Shown one piece after another: positions 1 to 6,980 of a stretch of 10,212 nt of DNA. A program made the translations under genes and the position numbers. The number at the start of each line of letters is the position of its first letter. Position 1 is the stretch's first letter. Source of the DNA: Tateyamaria sp. (lineage in GTDB: Bacteria; Pseudomonadota; Alphaproteobacteria; Rhodobacterales; Rhodobacteraceae); NCBI GenBank assembly GCA_018668195.1, contig JABITU010000187.1:1-10212 (forward strand). Reading direction: 5' to 3'. The notes below the pieces were generated by a model. It searched no databases, was not told the DNA's origin, and saw only the letters and a program-made list of their open reading frames with translations.

Positions 1-579
1 ATCTGTCACCAACCCAGCCGCTTGCTGCCCACGATCCGGTCTCGCTGTCGCATGTTGCGCTTACAGCCCTTGGATGCCGTTCCAATGGAACAGGCCATGG
101 CGCAGGCGGGTGTGCACAGTGGCCCCGACAGCGCAGCACTCGCAGAGCTTAGCGCAGGATCGGTTGGCGCGGCATTGCGCCTCTCATTGCTGGATGGGCT
201 GAAAGTCTATGCTGAGGTTGTCGCCCTTTTGGGCAGTCTACCCAATCTGGATCGTGCACGTGCCCTTGCGCTTGCCGAAGCTGCATCACAACGCGGCGCT
301 GAGGCACGACTTGACCTGCTTTACGCTCTTATTGATGTGGCGCTTGCTCGGCTTGCGCGCGTCGGAGCCACCGGACAAGCGCCTAAGACACAAGCCGCGC
401 CGAACGAAGCCGAGATATTCTTGCGCCTTGCCAACACGCCAGCCCGCGCGCGCGCCTGGGCTGACGTAGCGCAAACTGCGCTGGCCCGCGCTCGCCACGG
501 TCGGGCCGTGAACCTTGACGCCGGGGCGCTCGTCCTTGATACGCTGTTTAAACTTCAGGAAACAGCCTTGACACAATGA
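1..579 (+). CDS. holB: DNA polymerase III subunit delta' (HolB), C-terminal part
   Basis: The gene is cut by the window start; 192 residues are visible. The reading frame is open from base 1 and begins within the family hallmark around PSRLLPTIRSRCRMLRLQPL, the sensor-1-like SRC region of clamp-loader AAA+ subunits. The rest is the alpha-helical lid and collar part, rich in Ala, Leu and Arg, ending at TGA 577-579. HolB is a non-catalytic subunit of the clamp loader that helps open and load the beta sliding clamp at the replication fork in the cytoplasm. The first in-frame start-like codon in the window, TTG at 22, lies inside the conserved motif, so it is not a real start. The stop overlaps the tatD start by 4 bases. 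A tmk gene upstream would be usual for the family, but it lies outside the window. Confidence 0.93.
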   Translation: MCHQPSRLLPTIRSRCRMLRLQPLDAVPMEQAMAQAGVHSGPDSAALAELSAGSVGAALRLSLLDGLKVYAEVVALLGSLPNLDRARALALAEAASQRGAEARLDLLYALIDVALARLARVGATGQAPKTQAAPNEAEIFLRLANTPARARAWADVAQTALARARHGRAVNLDAGALVLDTLFKLQETALTQ

Positions 580-1379
580 CCCGACCCCAGATTACCGACA
601 GCCACTGCCACCTCGACTTTCCTGATTTCGAAGGGCAGCTTGATCAGATCATCGCCAACGCCGCTGCTGCGGGTATCACACGCATGGTCACGATCTGCAC
701 CAAGCTGCGCAATGAACCTGCTGTCCGTGCCATTGCCCAGGCGCATGCGCCGGTATTTTACGCCGCAGGCATACACCCCATGAGCGTAGCATCCGAACCG
801 TTGGCCCGCGTGGACGACCTGATCGCGCTTGCCACGCATCCGAAATTCGTTGGTATTGGTGAAAGCGGGCTTGACTACCATTACACCGCTGATAGCGCCA
901 AGATCCAAAAACAGTCCTTGCGCACCCATATCGCAGCGGCACGTGAAACTGGTTTGCCGCTGATCATCCATGCCCGCGCCGCCGATGAGGACATGTCGCG
1001 CATTCTGACCGAAGAGTTTCGCAACGGTGCCTATACCTGCGTCATGCACTGCTTTTCTTCGAGCAAAGCTCTGGCCCACGCCGCCCTTGATCTTGGATTT
1101 TACCTGAGCATGTCGGGCATTGCCGCTTTTCCCAAAAGCCAGGATTTACGCGACATTTTTGCCAGCGCACCCGTCGACCGAATTTTGGTTGAAACCGACG
1201 CACCGTACCTCGCGCCACCGCCACATCGGGGCAAACGCAACGAGCCGGCCTATACGGCACACACCGCAGCCAAGGGGGCTGAGATTTTTGGTCTGGACTA
1301 CGCAGCCTTTGCCGATCAGACGCAACAGAACTTTGACCGCTTGTTCTCCAAGGTCGCAGACTACAAAGTGACCACATGA
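576..1379 (+). CDS. tatD: TatD-family metal-dependent hydrolase / DNase
   Basis: A full-length, 267-residue TatD-type amidohydrolase-fold protein. The metal and active-site signatures are all present: TDSHCHLD (His10, His12), GIGESGLDYHY (Glu96), IIHAR (His132), MHCFS (His158) and ETDAPYLAP (Asp208). Family members are cytoplasmic, two-metal enzymes, several with 3'-5' exonuclease activity and proposed roles in DNA repair; the substrate of this one is not shown by the sequence. It starts at an ATG inside the holB stop (ATGA), and its own TGA overlaps the next start in the same way, so translation of the three genes is probably coupled. The holB-tatD neighbourhood is common in proteobacteria (known as ycfH in E. 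coli). Lengths around 260 residues are normal for the family. Confidence 0.95.
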   Translation: MTRPQITDSHCHLDFPDFEGQLDQIIANAAAAGITRMVTICTKLRNEPAVRAIAQAHAPVFYAAGIHPMSVASEPLARVDDLIALATHPKFVGIGESGLDYHYTADSAKIQKQSLRTHIAAARETGLPLIIHARAADEDMSRILTEEFRNGAYTCVMHCFSSSKALAHAALDLGFYLSMSGIAAFPKSQDLRDIFASAPVDRILVETDAPYLAPPPHRGKRNEPAYTAHTAAKGAEIFGLDYAAFADQTQQNFDRLFSKVADYKVTT

Positions 1380-2179
1380 CCGATACATTGACCTTCACCA
1401 TTCTCGGCTGCGGATCTTCGGGCGGCGTACCACGGCTTGGCGGGCATTGGGGTGACTGTGATCCAAAAAACCCGAAAAACCGGCGCCAGCGCTGTTCGCT
1501 TTTGGTCGAAAGAACATCAAGCAATGGGACGACCACCGTTCTTGTTGATACTTCTCCCGATTTGCGCAACCAGTTGCTGGAACAGGGCGTTGGGCGCCTT
1601 GATGGGGTCATTTATACACATTCGCACGCCGACCACGTGCACGGCATCGATGACTTGCGCATGGTCGTATTCAACATGCGCGAACGGCTGTCAGTATGGG
1701 CCGATGGTCCGACGCAAGACGCTTTGCTTAGTCGTTTTGGTTATGTGTTTGTCCAGCCCGAAGGTTCGCCCTACCCACCAATCCTAAACCTTCACACCAT
1801 CGATGGTGACACGGTGATCGACGGCGCGGGAGGGGGCATCACCTTTGCACCCTTCGAGGTCGTACACGGCAGCATGGACACCCTTGGTTTTCGCGTGAAC
1901 AACGTGGTCTATCTGCCAGATGTTGCAGACATCCCCGATGATGTTTGGCCCGTATTACAAGGCCTCGATTGCTGGATCGTGGATGCTTTGCGCCGCGATC
2001 CCCATCCAACCCATAGCCATCTGAGCAATACATTGGACTGGATCGCCCGCGTGGCGCCCAAACAGGCCGTTCTCACCAATATGCATATCGATCTCGACTA
2101 CGAGACCGTCTTGGCCGAAACTCCCGCCCATGTGGTACCCGCTTTTGACGGGCTTAAACTGACGTTTCCTGCATCTTGA
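1376..2179 (+). CDS. PhnP-like MBL-fold metallo-hydrolase
   Basis: A 267-residue metallo-beta-lactamase-fold hydrolase. The metal site is intact: HSHADH at residues 82-87, His164, Asp182 in YLPDV and His237 in NMHIDLDY. The N-terminus carries the GCGSSGGVPR signature, and a cysteine pair (Cys28 in GDCDP, Cys40) follows. This is the COG1235/PhnP-type group; E. coli PhnP is a phosphodiesterase acting on cyclic ribose phosphates in phosphonate breakdown. No phn gene is visible here, so the true substrate is unknown and the PhnP label describes the fold and group only. The gene is joined to tatD by an ATGA overlap, which suggests a housekeeping nuclease or phosphodiesterase role linked to nucleic-acid metabolism. 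That link is inference from position. Confidence 0.92.
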   Translation: MTDTLTFTILGCGSSGGVPRLGGHWGDCDPKNPKNRRQRCSLLVERTSSNGTTTVLVDTSPDLRNQLLEQGVGRLDGVIYTHSHADHVHGIDDLRMVVFNMRERLSVWADGPTQDALLSRFGYVFVQPEGSPYPPILNLHTIDGDTVIDGAGGGITFAPFEVVHGSMDTLGFRVNNVVYLPDVADIPDDVWPVLQGLDCWIVDALRRDPHPTHSHLSNTLDWIARVAPKQAVLTNMHIDLDYETVLAETPAHVVPAFDGLKLTFPAS

Positions 2180-2244
2180 TTACTTTGTTGAAATAGTAAC
2201 CCAACGGAGGCTCCAGCAGTCGCCACAGGCGCAAAGGCCCGAAC

Positions 2245-3174
2245 ATGCAAGCGCTTCTTGACGTCATTCTACCCGTCTTTCTTGTGATCGGTTTTGGCTA
2301 TGTTTCAGTTTGGGGCCGGGTCTTTCCCGAGAACGGTGTCGATGCGCTGATGAAATTCACTCAGCATTTCGCAATTCCATGCCTTCTGTTCCAAGCGATT
2401 GCCAACTTAGATCTTTCGGCAAGCTTGGATGCAGGCCTGTTGCTCAGCTTTTACGTCGGCGCTGCTTGTGGCTTTTTGCTTGGTTTTTCTGGCGCACGCG
2501 TGCTGTTTCGCCGAGATTGGGAAGACTGCGTTGCGATCGGGTTTTGCTGCTTATTTTCCAACTCTGTTTTGCTCGGGCTGGCGATCAACGAACGCGCTTA
2601 TGGTGCCGAGGCGTTGGCGGGTGCTTATACTATCGTCGCCTTTCACTCGCCGTTTTGCTATGGGCTGGGCATCACCGCAATGGAGATTGCCCGCAATCGC
2701 GGACAGTCACCATTGGTGATGGCACGCGGCATTGCGCGGGCCATGTTCCGCAACGCATTGGTGTTGGCAATTGCTGCGGGGTTTGCGGTTAACCTAGCGG
2801 GCATCACCCTGCCGACCGTCCTCGTGGACGCGCTTGACCTTGTGATCCGGGCGGCCCTGCCGACCGCACTGTTTGCCTTGGGCGGCGTGTTGGTACAGTA
2901 CCGACCCGAAGGTGACGCACGGGTTATTTTCATGGTCTGCGGGATCGCGTTGCTGGTTCACCCAGCGATAACATGGGCGCTCGGCAGCAGCCTTTCAGTG
3001 CCGCAAGATTCATTTAAGTCCGGCGTGCTTACAGCTGCAATGGCACCCGGCATCAACGCCTATATTTTTGCCAACATGTACGGGCGCGCCCGCCGGGTTG
3101 CGGCCTCGTCGGTGTTGGTGGCAACCGGTGCGTCAATCGTCACAGCATGGATTTGGCTGATCGTTCTGGGATAG
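2245..3174 (+). CDS. AEC-family transporter (auxin efflux carrier-like permease)
   Basis: A 309-residue, strongly hydrophobic inner-membrane protein with about ten predicted membrane segments in two halves. Family features visible are the N-terminal LPVFLVIGFGYV segment, the FAIPCLLFQAIA segment with its helix-breaking proline (around residues 43-54), LPTALFALGGVL (second-half equivalent, near residues 205-216) and APGINAYIFANMYGR near residue 270. AEC permeases move small organic acids or related compounds across the membrane; the substrate cannot be told from sequence. The ATG at 2245 has AAAGG at 2233-2237, seven bases upstream. A stronger GGAGG at 2206-2210 is too far away and has no in-frame start near it. 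The 65-base gap from the preceding hydrolase allows either read-through or an own promoter; no clear terminator lies between. Confidence 0.9.
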   Translation: MQALLDVILPVFLVIGFGYVSVWGRVFPENGVDALMKFTQHFAIPCLLFQAIANLDLSASLDAGLLLSFYVGAACGFLLGFSGARVLFRRDWEDCVAIGFCCLFSNSVLLGLAINERAYGAEALAGAYTIVAFHSPFCYGLGITAMEIARNRGQSPLVMARGIARAMFRNALVLAIAAGFAVNLAGITLPTVLVDALDLVIRAALPTALFALGGVLVQYRPEGDARVIFMVCGIALLVHPAITWALGSSLSVPQDSFKSGVLTAAMAPGINAYIFANMYGRARRVAASSVLVATGASIVTAWIWLIVLG

Positions 3175-3334
3175 GATGCGACAGTGCGCGCCGGTCTGAA
3201 ATTGATCCTCCGCTTTTCAAGTGCTCCTGCGCTTCCAAACTTTATGGGCTGACCATCTGAAAAAGGCAGGCTTGGCGCTGTGCGGCTCATTCGGGCAAAT
3301 GGATGGTCTAGAACCCGCTTTGCTTTTTTCGGTT

Positions 3335-3361
3335 ACTGATCAGTTCAGAAATGCAGCTGCA
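3335..3361. repeat. Two perfect 10-base palindromes, 7 bases apart
   Basis: ACTGATCAGT (3335-3344) and TGCAGCTGCA (3352-3361) are both perfect self-complementary 10-mers separated by seven bases. They could be binding sites for dimeric regulators or chance. They lie more than 400 bases before the next gene, too far for a classical operator of that gene unless a promoter lies nearby. Confidence 0.45.
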
Positions 3362-3443
3362 ATCTGGGATTGATGCGCCTGATCTTCAGCAACTTCAAAA
3401 ATAGCTCACTGATTTATTCGAACTTTTCAGGTCATAAACACGA

Positions 3444-3477
3444 CGCAGACGCTCTGCGGTGTGCAAAATCATCGCAC
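3444..3477. other. Adjacent short hairpins in the intergenic region
   Basis: CGCAGA (3444-3449), loop CGC, TCTGCG (3453-3458) is a perfect 6-base-pair, GC-rich stem. It is followed two bases later by GTGC (3461-3464) and GCAC (3474-3477), a weaker stem. No T tract follows on either side, so it is not a standard intrinsic terminator. It may be part of a structured leader or small RNA. Confidence 0.35.
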
Positions 3478-3763
3478 TTGGGAACGAAATTTCAGCCGTA
3501 TCAGCCTTCGGATATACAAATTAATTAGTTTTTCGGCCAAAACCAGCATGGTTGATAGTTGTCATAGGTTTTGTGCGGGTAAATCAGCGCCCTTTGGTTC
3601 GCTGAATAAAAGTCGAACGGCTTGCAACGATGTTCCATTCATATTTTTTTATACAGGTCTCTGGGCGCATCAGACTTCATTTTAACCGCTATCCTGCGTT
3701 GCTCAAGCTCGCGTGATATGGCACAGCATGGATAGGTATAATGAACCAACGAGCTTAACTGTG

Positions 3764-4417
3764 ATGACAGACTTCTCTGCACGGCGGACAATGATGGTCG
3801 ATACTCAGGTACGACCATCGGATGTCACCAAATTTCCGATCATCGAGGCTATGCTTTCGGTCCCTCGTGAGGATTTCGTGCCCGCATCTCAACGCGAGGC
3901 AGCCTATATGAGCGAAAACATAGAATTGAGCGGCAACCGCGTCATATTGGAGCCGCGCACTTTGGCCAAAATGCTGGATGTGCTGGATATTGGGCAGGAC
4001 GAGTTGGTCTTGGATATTGGTGCGGGCTATGGATATTCTTCTGCCGTGATCGCGCACATGGCGCAAGCCGTGGTTGCACTTGAGGAAGATAACGCTATGG
4101 TTGAAGAGGCAAAAGACGCGTTAGTCGCAGCCAACGCCGATAATGTTGTCATAGAGCATGGGTCTCTTTTTGCGGGTGCCGCAGAGCATGGACCCTATGA
4201 CGTTATCATCATTCAGGGCGGAGTTAGCCACTTGCCACAAGCGATCATCAGCCAACTCAAAGAGGGCGGGCGAATTGCCTGTCTGTTTATGGAGGACGCT
4301 CTGGGCGAGGTACGTATCGGCTATAAAATGGACGAACACATATCGTGGCGTCGTTCGTTTAACGCAGGTGCACCTGTATTGAATGGCTTTGAACGCCACA
4401 TTGGATTCCAGTTGTGA
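3764..4417 (+). CDS. Divergent protein-L-isoaspartate O-methyltransferase-like protein
   Basis: A 217-residue class I SAM-dependent methyltransferase related to Pcm. The SAM-binding motif I is clear, LVLDIGAGYGYSSAVIA (about residues 81-97), and the acidic end of strand 2 is VVALEEDN (103-110). The N-terminal part TARR-like ARRTMMVDTQVRPSDV is typical of the alphaproteobacterial branch. Canonical Pcm enzymes carry a T-I-S-x-P motif before the SAM domain that contacts the isoaspartyl peptide; here the aligned segment reads VILEPRTLA (residues 60-68), so the Thr and Ser are replaced. Isoaspartate repair activity is therefore doubtful. The start chosen is ATG 3764, giving MTDFSARR as the N-terminus; the frame is open to 3713, but residues before Met18 look unconserved. 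Ribosome site is weak. The stop overlaps a GTG at 4414, close to tolC, so co-transcription is likely. Confidence 0.85.
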   Translation: MTDFSARRTMMVDTQVRPSDVTKFPIIEAMLSVPREDFVPASQREAAYMSENIELSGNRVILEPRTLAKMLDVLDIGQDELVLDIGAGYGYSSAVIAHMAQAVVALEEDNAMVEEAKDALVAANADNVVIEHGSLFAGAAEHGPYDVIIIQGGVSHLPQAIISQLKEGGRIACLFMEDALGEVRIGYKMDEHISWRRSFNAGAPVLNGFERHIGFQL

Positions 4418-4443
4418 ACTCGGCGATTGAAGCACCGCGCAAT

Positions 4444-4452
4444 AAAGGAAAG
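4444..4452 (+). promoter_or_regulatory. Ribosome binding site that decides the tolC start
   Basis: AAAGGAAAG lies with its GGA core nine bases before ATG 4459. This supports 4459 rather than the in-frame GTG at 4414, which overlaps the previous stop but would put 15 polar, uncharacteristic residues in front of the signal peptide. Confidence 0.75.
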
Positions 4453-4458
4453 TCGACC

Positions 4459-5862
4459 ATGAACAAACGGACAGGAAAGCGGTTCATATCGGACGCATTT
4501 GCAGCATTAGCACTTTCGCTAAGCGTTTTGACATCCTCCGGCGCACAGGCCGATACGCTCGCCGATGCTTTGGTCGGGGCCTACAATCACAGTGGATTAC
4601 TGGCGCAAAATCGTGCGTTACTGCGGGCAGCTGACGAAGATGTGGCAATCGCGGCTTCGGTGTTAAAGCCCATCGTTAACTGGTCAAGCAATCTGACGCG
4701 GGAATTTGGGGATTCGATCAGAGCTGGATCGACCGTAATGACCGGCGGCATATCGGCGACACTGCAAGTTTTCGATTTCGGAGCCGATCAGACGCGGACT
4801 GAAGCCGCCAAGGAAACCGTTCTGGCAACTCGCGCAACCCTTTTGAGGATTGAACAGAGCATTTTGCTACGTGCGGCACAGGCTTATTTTAACGTAAGCC
4901 GACAGCAGGAATTTGTAGCACTGCGGCGTAACAACTTGCGCCTGCTGAATGAGGAATTGCGAGCTGCGCAAGATCGATTTGAGGTTGGTGAAATAACCCG
5001 TACTGACGTCGCTCTTGCCGAGGCGGCAGTTGCTCAGGCGCGCAGCAACTTGGCGGACGCGGATCGAAACCTTGCGCAGGCCAAAGCCGAATATACGAAT
5101 ATTGCAGGTCGCAAACCCGGCCAACTTGCACCAGTGCCTCAGTTGCCTCAGACAGAGACGGTTGTGTCACGCGCTCAGGCAATCGCAGTGCGCAACCATC
5201 CCGAAATGACCGAGGCGCAGCATCAAGTCGCTGCCAATGAACTATTTCTGAAAGCGGCTGGTTTTGATATGTTGCCTACCGTTTCAGTCCAGGGAAGTCT
5301 GAACGTGAACCATACGTTCGGTAACAGCGATGCTGCTGAAACGGCGTCTGTTACATTAAACGTCAGTGGGCCCATCTATCGAGGCGGCAACCTAAGTGCA
5401 CGCGAGCGCCGCGCTCTTGCCTTGCGCGATGCGTCGCGTGGCAATTTGCATAACGTGCGTCACGGTGTGCAACAGGGTGTGGTAAACGCGGTTTCTAACC
5501 TTGTTGCGGCAAGGGCCAGCCTTGAGGCATCGGAACGTCAGATCCGAGCGGCACGTGTCGCCTTTGAGGGCGTGCGAGAGGAAGCAAACCTCGGAGCGCG
5601 GACAACGCTTGATGTTCTAGACGCTGAACAGGACTTGCTGAATGCCGAAACCAATCGAATATCAGCACGAGCGGATCAATACATTGCGACCTATCAGGTT
5701 CTTGAATCGATGGGGATGTTGACGGCTCAACGGCTTGGTTTGCCTGTGCAGATTTATGATCCGTCTGCCTATTTCGATCTCGTCAAGAACAGCCCGGCCA
5801 AGCGGTCTAAGCAGGGTAAGCAATTGGATCGCGTGCTGCGCGCGCTGAATGCAACGGAATAA
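4459..5862 (+). CDS. tolC: TolC-family outer-membrane efflux/secretion channel
   Basis: A 467-residue precursor. Residues 1-31 form a signal peptide: Lys/Arg-rich start, hydrophobic stretch AFAALALSLSVL, and cleavage after A-Q-A (31). The mature protein begins DTLADALVGAYNHSGLLAQN, typical of TolC. Two internal repeats of the family are visible: RFEVGEITRTDVALAEAAVAQA (173-194) and EANLGARTTLDVLDAEQDLLNA (375-396), each with the G-x-x-T-x-x-D-V-x-x-A-E pattern of the periplasmic coiled-coil hairpins. FDFGADQTR (105-113) and IYRGGNLSARER (306-317) are the matching beta-strand turn regions. The protein trimerises into an outer-membrane barrel plus periplasmic tunnel and works with inner-membrane pumps (RND, ABC or MFS) or type I secretion. 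No adaptor or pump gene sits beside it. It follows the methyltransferase by 41 bases and precedes the PopZ-like gene by 78. Confidence 0.94.
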   Translation: MNKRTGKRFISDAFAALALSLSVLTSSGAQADTLADALVGAYNHSGLLAQNRALLRAADEDVAIAASVLKPIVNWSSNLTREFGDSIRAGSTVMTGGISATLQVFDFGADQTRTEAAKETVLATRATLLRIEQSILLRAAQAYFNVSRQQEFVALRRNNLRLLNEELRAAQDRFEVGEITRTDVALAEAAVAQARSNLADADRNLAQAKAEYTNIAGRKPGQLAPVPQLPQTETVVSRAQAIAVRNHPEMTEAQHQVAANELFLKAAGFDMLPTVSVQGSLNVNHTFGNSDAAETASVTLNVSGPIYRGGNLSARERRALALRDASRGNLHNVRHGVQQGVVNAVSNLVAARASLEASERQIRAARVAFEGVREEANLGARTTLDVLDAEQDLLNAETNRISARADQYIATYQVLESMGMLTAQRLGLPVQIYDPSAYFDLVKNSPAKRSKQGKQLDRVLRALNATE

Positions 5863-5940
5863 TTGATGTTTTAAACACTCTGTTGTGCGACTCTGCCGCA
5901 GTATGTATCTTTGCAGCGAACGCGAGAGTGGAAATTATCA

Positions 5941-6780
5941 ATGTCTGATCCAATGACAAACACTGAAGTGGAAGACGTTTTGTCGTCGATCCGTCGTTTG
6001 GTGTCTGATGAAAAGACACCTGTTCAAGATGCTCAGCCTTCTGGAAACAGGTTGGTTTTGACACCTTCTTTGCGCGTTATGGGCAATACCGTTGATATGG
6101 GCGAATTAAGCAACGAAGACGTTGCAGCAGGTGACGACACCGTGTTGAATCGGGAAGACGAAACTGCAACGCCAGAGTTCAACAGCGAAATTGAACTGAC
6201 AAGCGATAACGTTCAAGCAAACAGCGAAAACGTGATCGTCGCGAGAGAACTGGGCACGGGTGAAATGGGCAACAGCGCCGTTTTCAGTGATCCGATAAGC
6301 CTTGCAAAGGGCCTTGGTCCAACGCCAGACGGTTCTGCTGACAGTGCTGAGCAGATCACCGTGCAAGTGGCGCAGCCTTCTAAGGACATTGGCAAAAAGA
6401 TTGCAAACCTTGAAAAGCTGATTGCGAGACGGGCGGATCAGTGGGAACCGGATGACGTGGGCACCGATCCCTATGCAGGAACACAAGCCCCAGCAATGGC
6501 TTGGGAAGACACGGAAGAAGCAGACGACCACGATATCCACCAAGATGCGCCTGCATATATCGAGGCGGCGGCTGCGGTAGCCGATGGCGCCGAGGAGCAG
6601 AATGAGCCATTAAATACTGATGATAATGATGTGCTGGATGAGGAAGCTTTGCGCGAACTTGTAAGCGATATTGTTCGCTCCGAGCTGCAAGGTGAACTTG
6701 GCGAACGGATCACACGAAATGTTCGCAAGTTGGTGCGCCGGGAAATTCACCGCGCATTTACCTCACAAGATCTGGAATAA
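5941..6780 (+). CDS. DUF2497 / PopZ-like polar organising protein
   Basis: A 279-residue, acidic, largely unstructured protein with three conserved islands. The N-terminus MTNTEVEDVLSSIRRLVSDE (residues 5-24) matches the partner-binding helix of PopZ-type proteins (EEILASIRRI-like). LVLTPSLRVMG (38-48) is a short conserved patch. The C-terminus, about 230-279, holds LDEEALRELVSDIVRSELQ then ERITRNVRKLVRREIHRAF, the helical self-assembly region. In between is a Glu/Asp-rich linker and a short coil, KKIANLEKLIARRADQWEPDD (152-172). In Caulobacter, PopZ forms a network at the cell pole that anchors the chromosome centromere complex and recruits cell-cycle proteins; a similar role here is inference. 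ATG 5941 is chosen because the family starts MSDP; GTGGA lies upstream. Position after a tolC homologue matches what I recall of Caulobacter (rsaF next to popZ). Confidence 0.85.
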   Translation: MSDPMTNTEVEDVLSSIRRLVSDEKTPVQDAQPSGNRLVLTPSLRVMGNTVDMGELSNEDVAAGDDTVLNREDETATPEFNSEIELTSDNVQANSENVIVARELGTGEMGNSAVFSDPISLAKGLGPTPDGSADSAEQITVQVAQPSKDIGKKIANLEKLIARRADQWEPDDVGTDPYAGTQAPAMAWEDTEEADDHDIHQDAPAYIEAAAAVADGAEEQNEPLNTDDNDVLDEEALRELVSDIVRSELQGELGERITRNVRKLVRREIHRAFTSQDLE

Positions 6781-6795
6781 ATGCGGTTCGTTTCT

Positions 6796-6815
6796 GTGGT
6801 TTCGGTACCGCTTTT
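6796..6815 (+). terminator. Weak candidate terminator after the PopZ-like gene
   Basis: GTGGT (6796-6800), loop TTCGGT, ACCGC (6807-6811) forms a 5-base-pair stem with one G-U pair, followed by TTTT. It is short and has a competing GCGGT at 6783-6787, so it would be inefficient at best. Confidence 0.25.
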
Positions 6816-6830
6816 GCACGCATGATCTGA

Positions 6831-6869
6831 GTAATTAATCGCCGTCCGCTTGCGTGTTTAGGTAATTAA
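6831..6869. repeat. Direct repeat GTAATTAA, spaced 31 bases
   Basis: The 8-mer GTAATTAA occurs at 6831-6838 and 6862-6869, start to start 31 bases, about three helical turns, in an AT-rich stretch between the PopZ-like gene and the terminator. A protein binding on the same face of the DNA would fit, but chance occurrence in AT-rich DNA is equally plausible. Confidence 0.3.
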
Positions 6870-6922
6870 AATTTTCTTGCCCGTTTAAACCCGTTCCAAC
6901 AAAGCCGCAGTGGTCTGCGTAT

Positions 6923-6960
6923 AAAAAAACGCGCTTGTCAAAAGGGCGCGTTCTTCTTTT
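6923..6960. terminator. Bidirectional intrinsic terminator
   Basis: AACGCGC (6928-6934) pairs perfectly with GCGCGTT (6946-6952) around an 11-base loop, with two further G-U pairs possible. Seven A (6923-6929) precede it, giving a T run for minus-strand transcription, and TTCTTCTTTT follows on the plus strand. It sits 29 bases beyond the stop of the minus-strand small gene, which it serves best, and 148 bases beyond the PopZ-like gene, whose transcript it can also end. Confidence 0.8.
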
Positions 6961-6980
6961 GGTGTACTATTGGGTTAATG

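Larger units (their letters stand above)
3175..3763. other. 589-base intergenic region without a convincing gene
   Basis: No reading frame here looks like a real protein. A 74-codon frame at 3461-3685 begins with GTG, has no recognisable ribosome site and shows no family features. I tried the minus strand for transposase or other known proteins and found only stop-broken frames. The region is visibly richer in A+T from about 3500 on, as expected for promoters. It should hold the end of the permease transcript and the promoter of the methyltransferase-tolC-popZ-like cluster. It contains two 10-base palindromes and a pair of adjacent hairpins, listed separately. A decayed gene or a small RNA remains possible. 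Confidence 0.6.

Noticed and set aside
2180..2199. TTACT...AGTAA inverted repeat after the MBL hydrolase gene
   Set aside because: Only five AT-rich pairs with a 10-base loop and no T tract; too weak for a terminator call.
3060..3480. Possible decayed transposase on the minus strand around the permease 3' end
   Set aside because: Minus-strand translations are broken by stops in every frame and I could not identify DDE motifs or terminal inverted repeats.
3461..3685. 74-codon plus-strand frame in the large intergenic region
   Set aside because: GTG start without a ribosome site, no recognisable domain, Ser/Lys/Phe-rich composition expected from AT-rich noncoding DNA.
6106..6543. 145-codon minus-strand frame
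   Set aside because: Shadow of the PopZ-like gene; Cys/Phe/Val-rich translation typical of reading acidic low-complexity DNA backwards.
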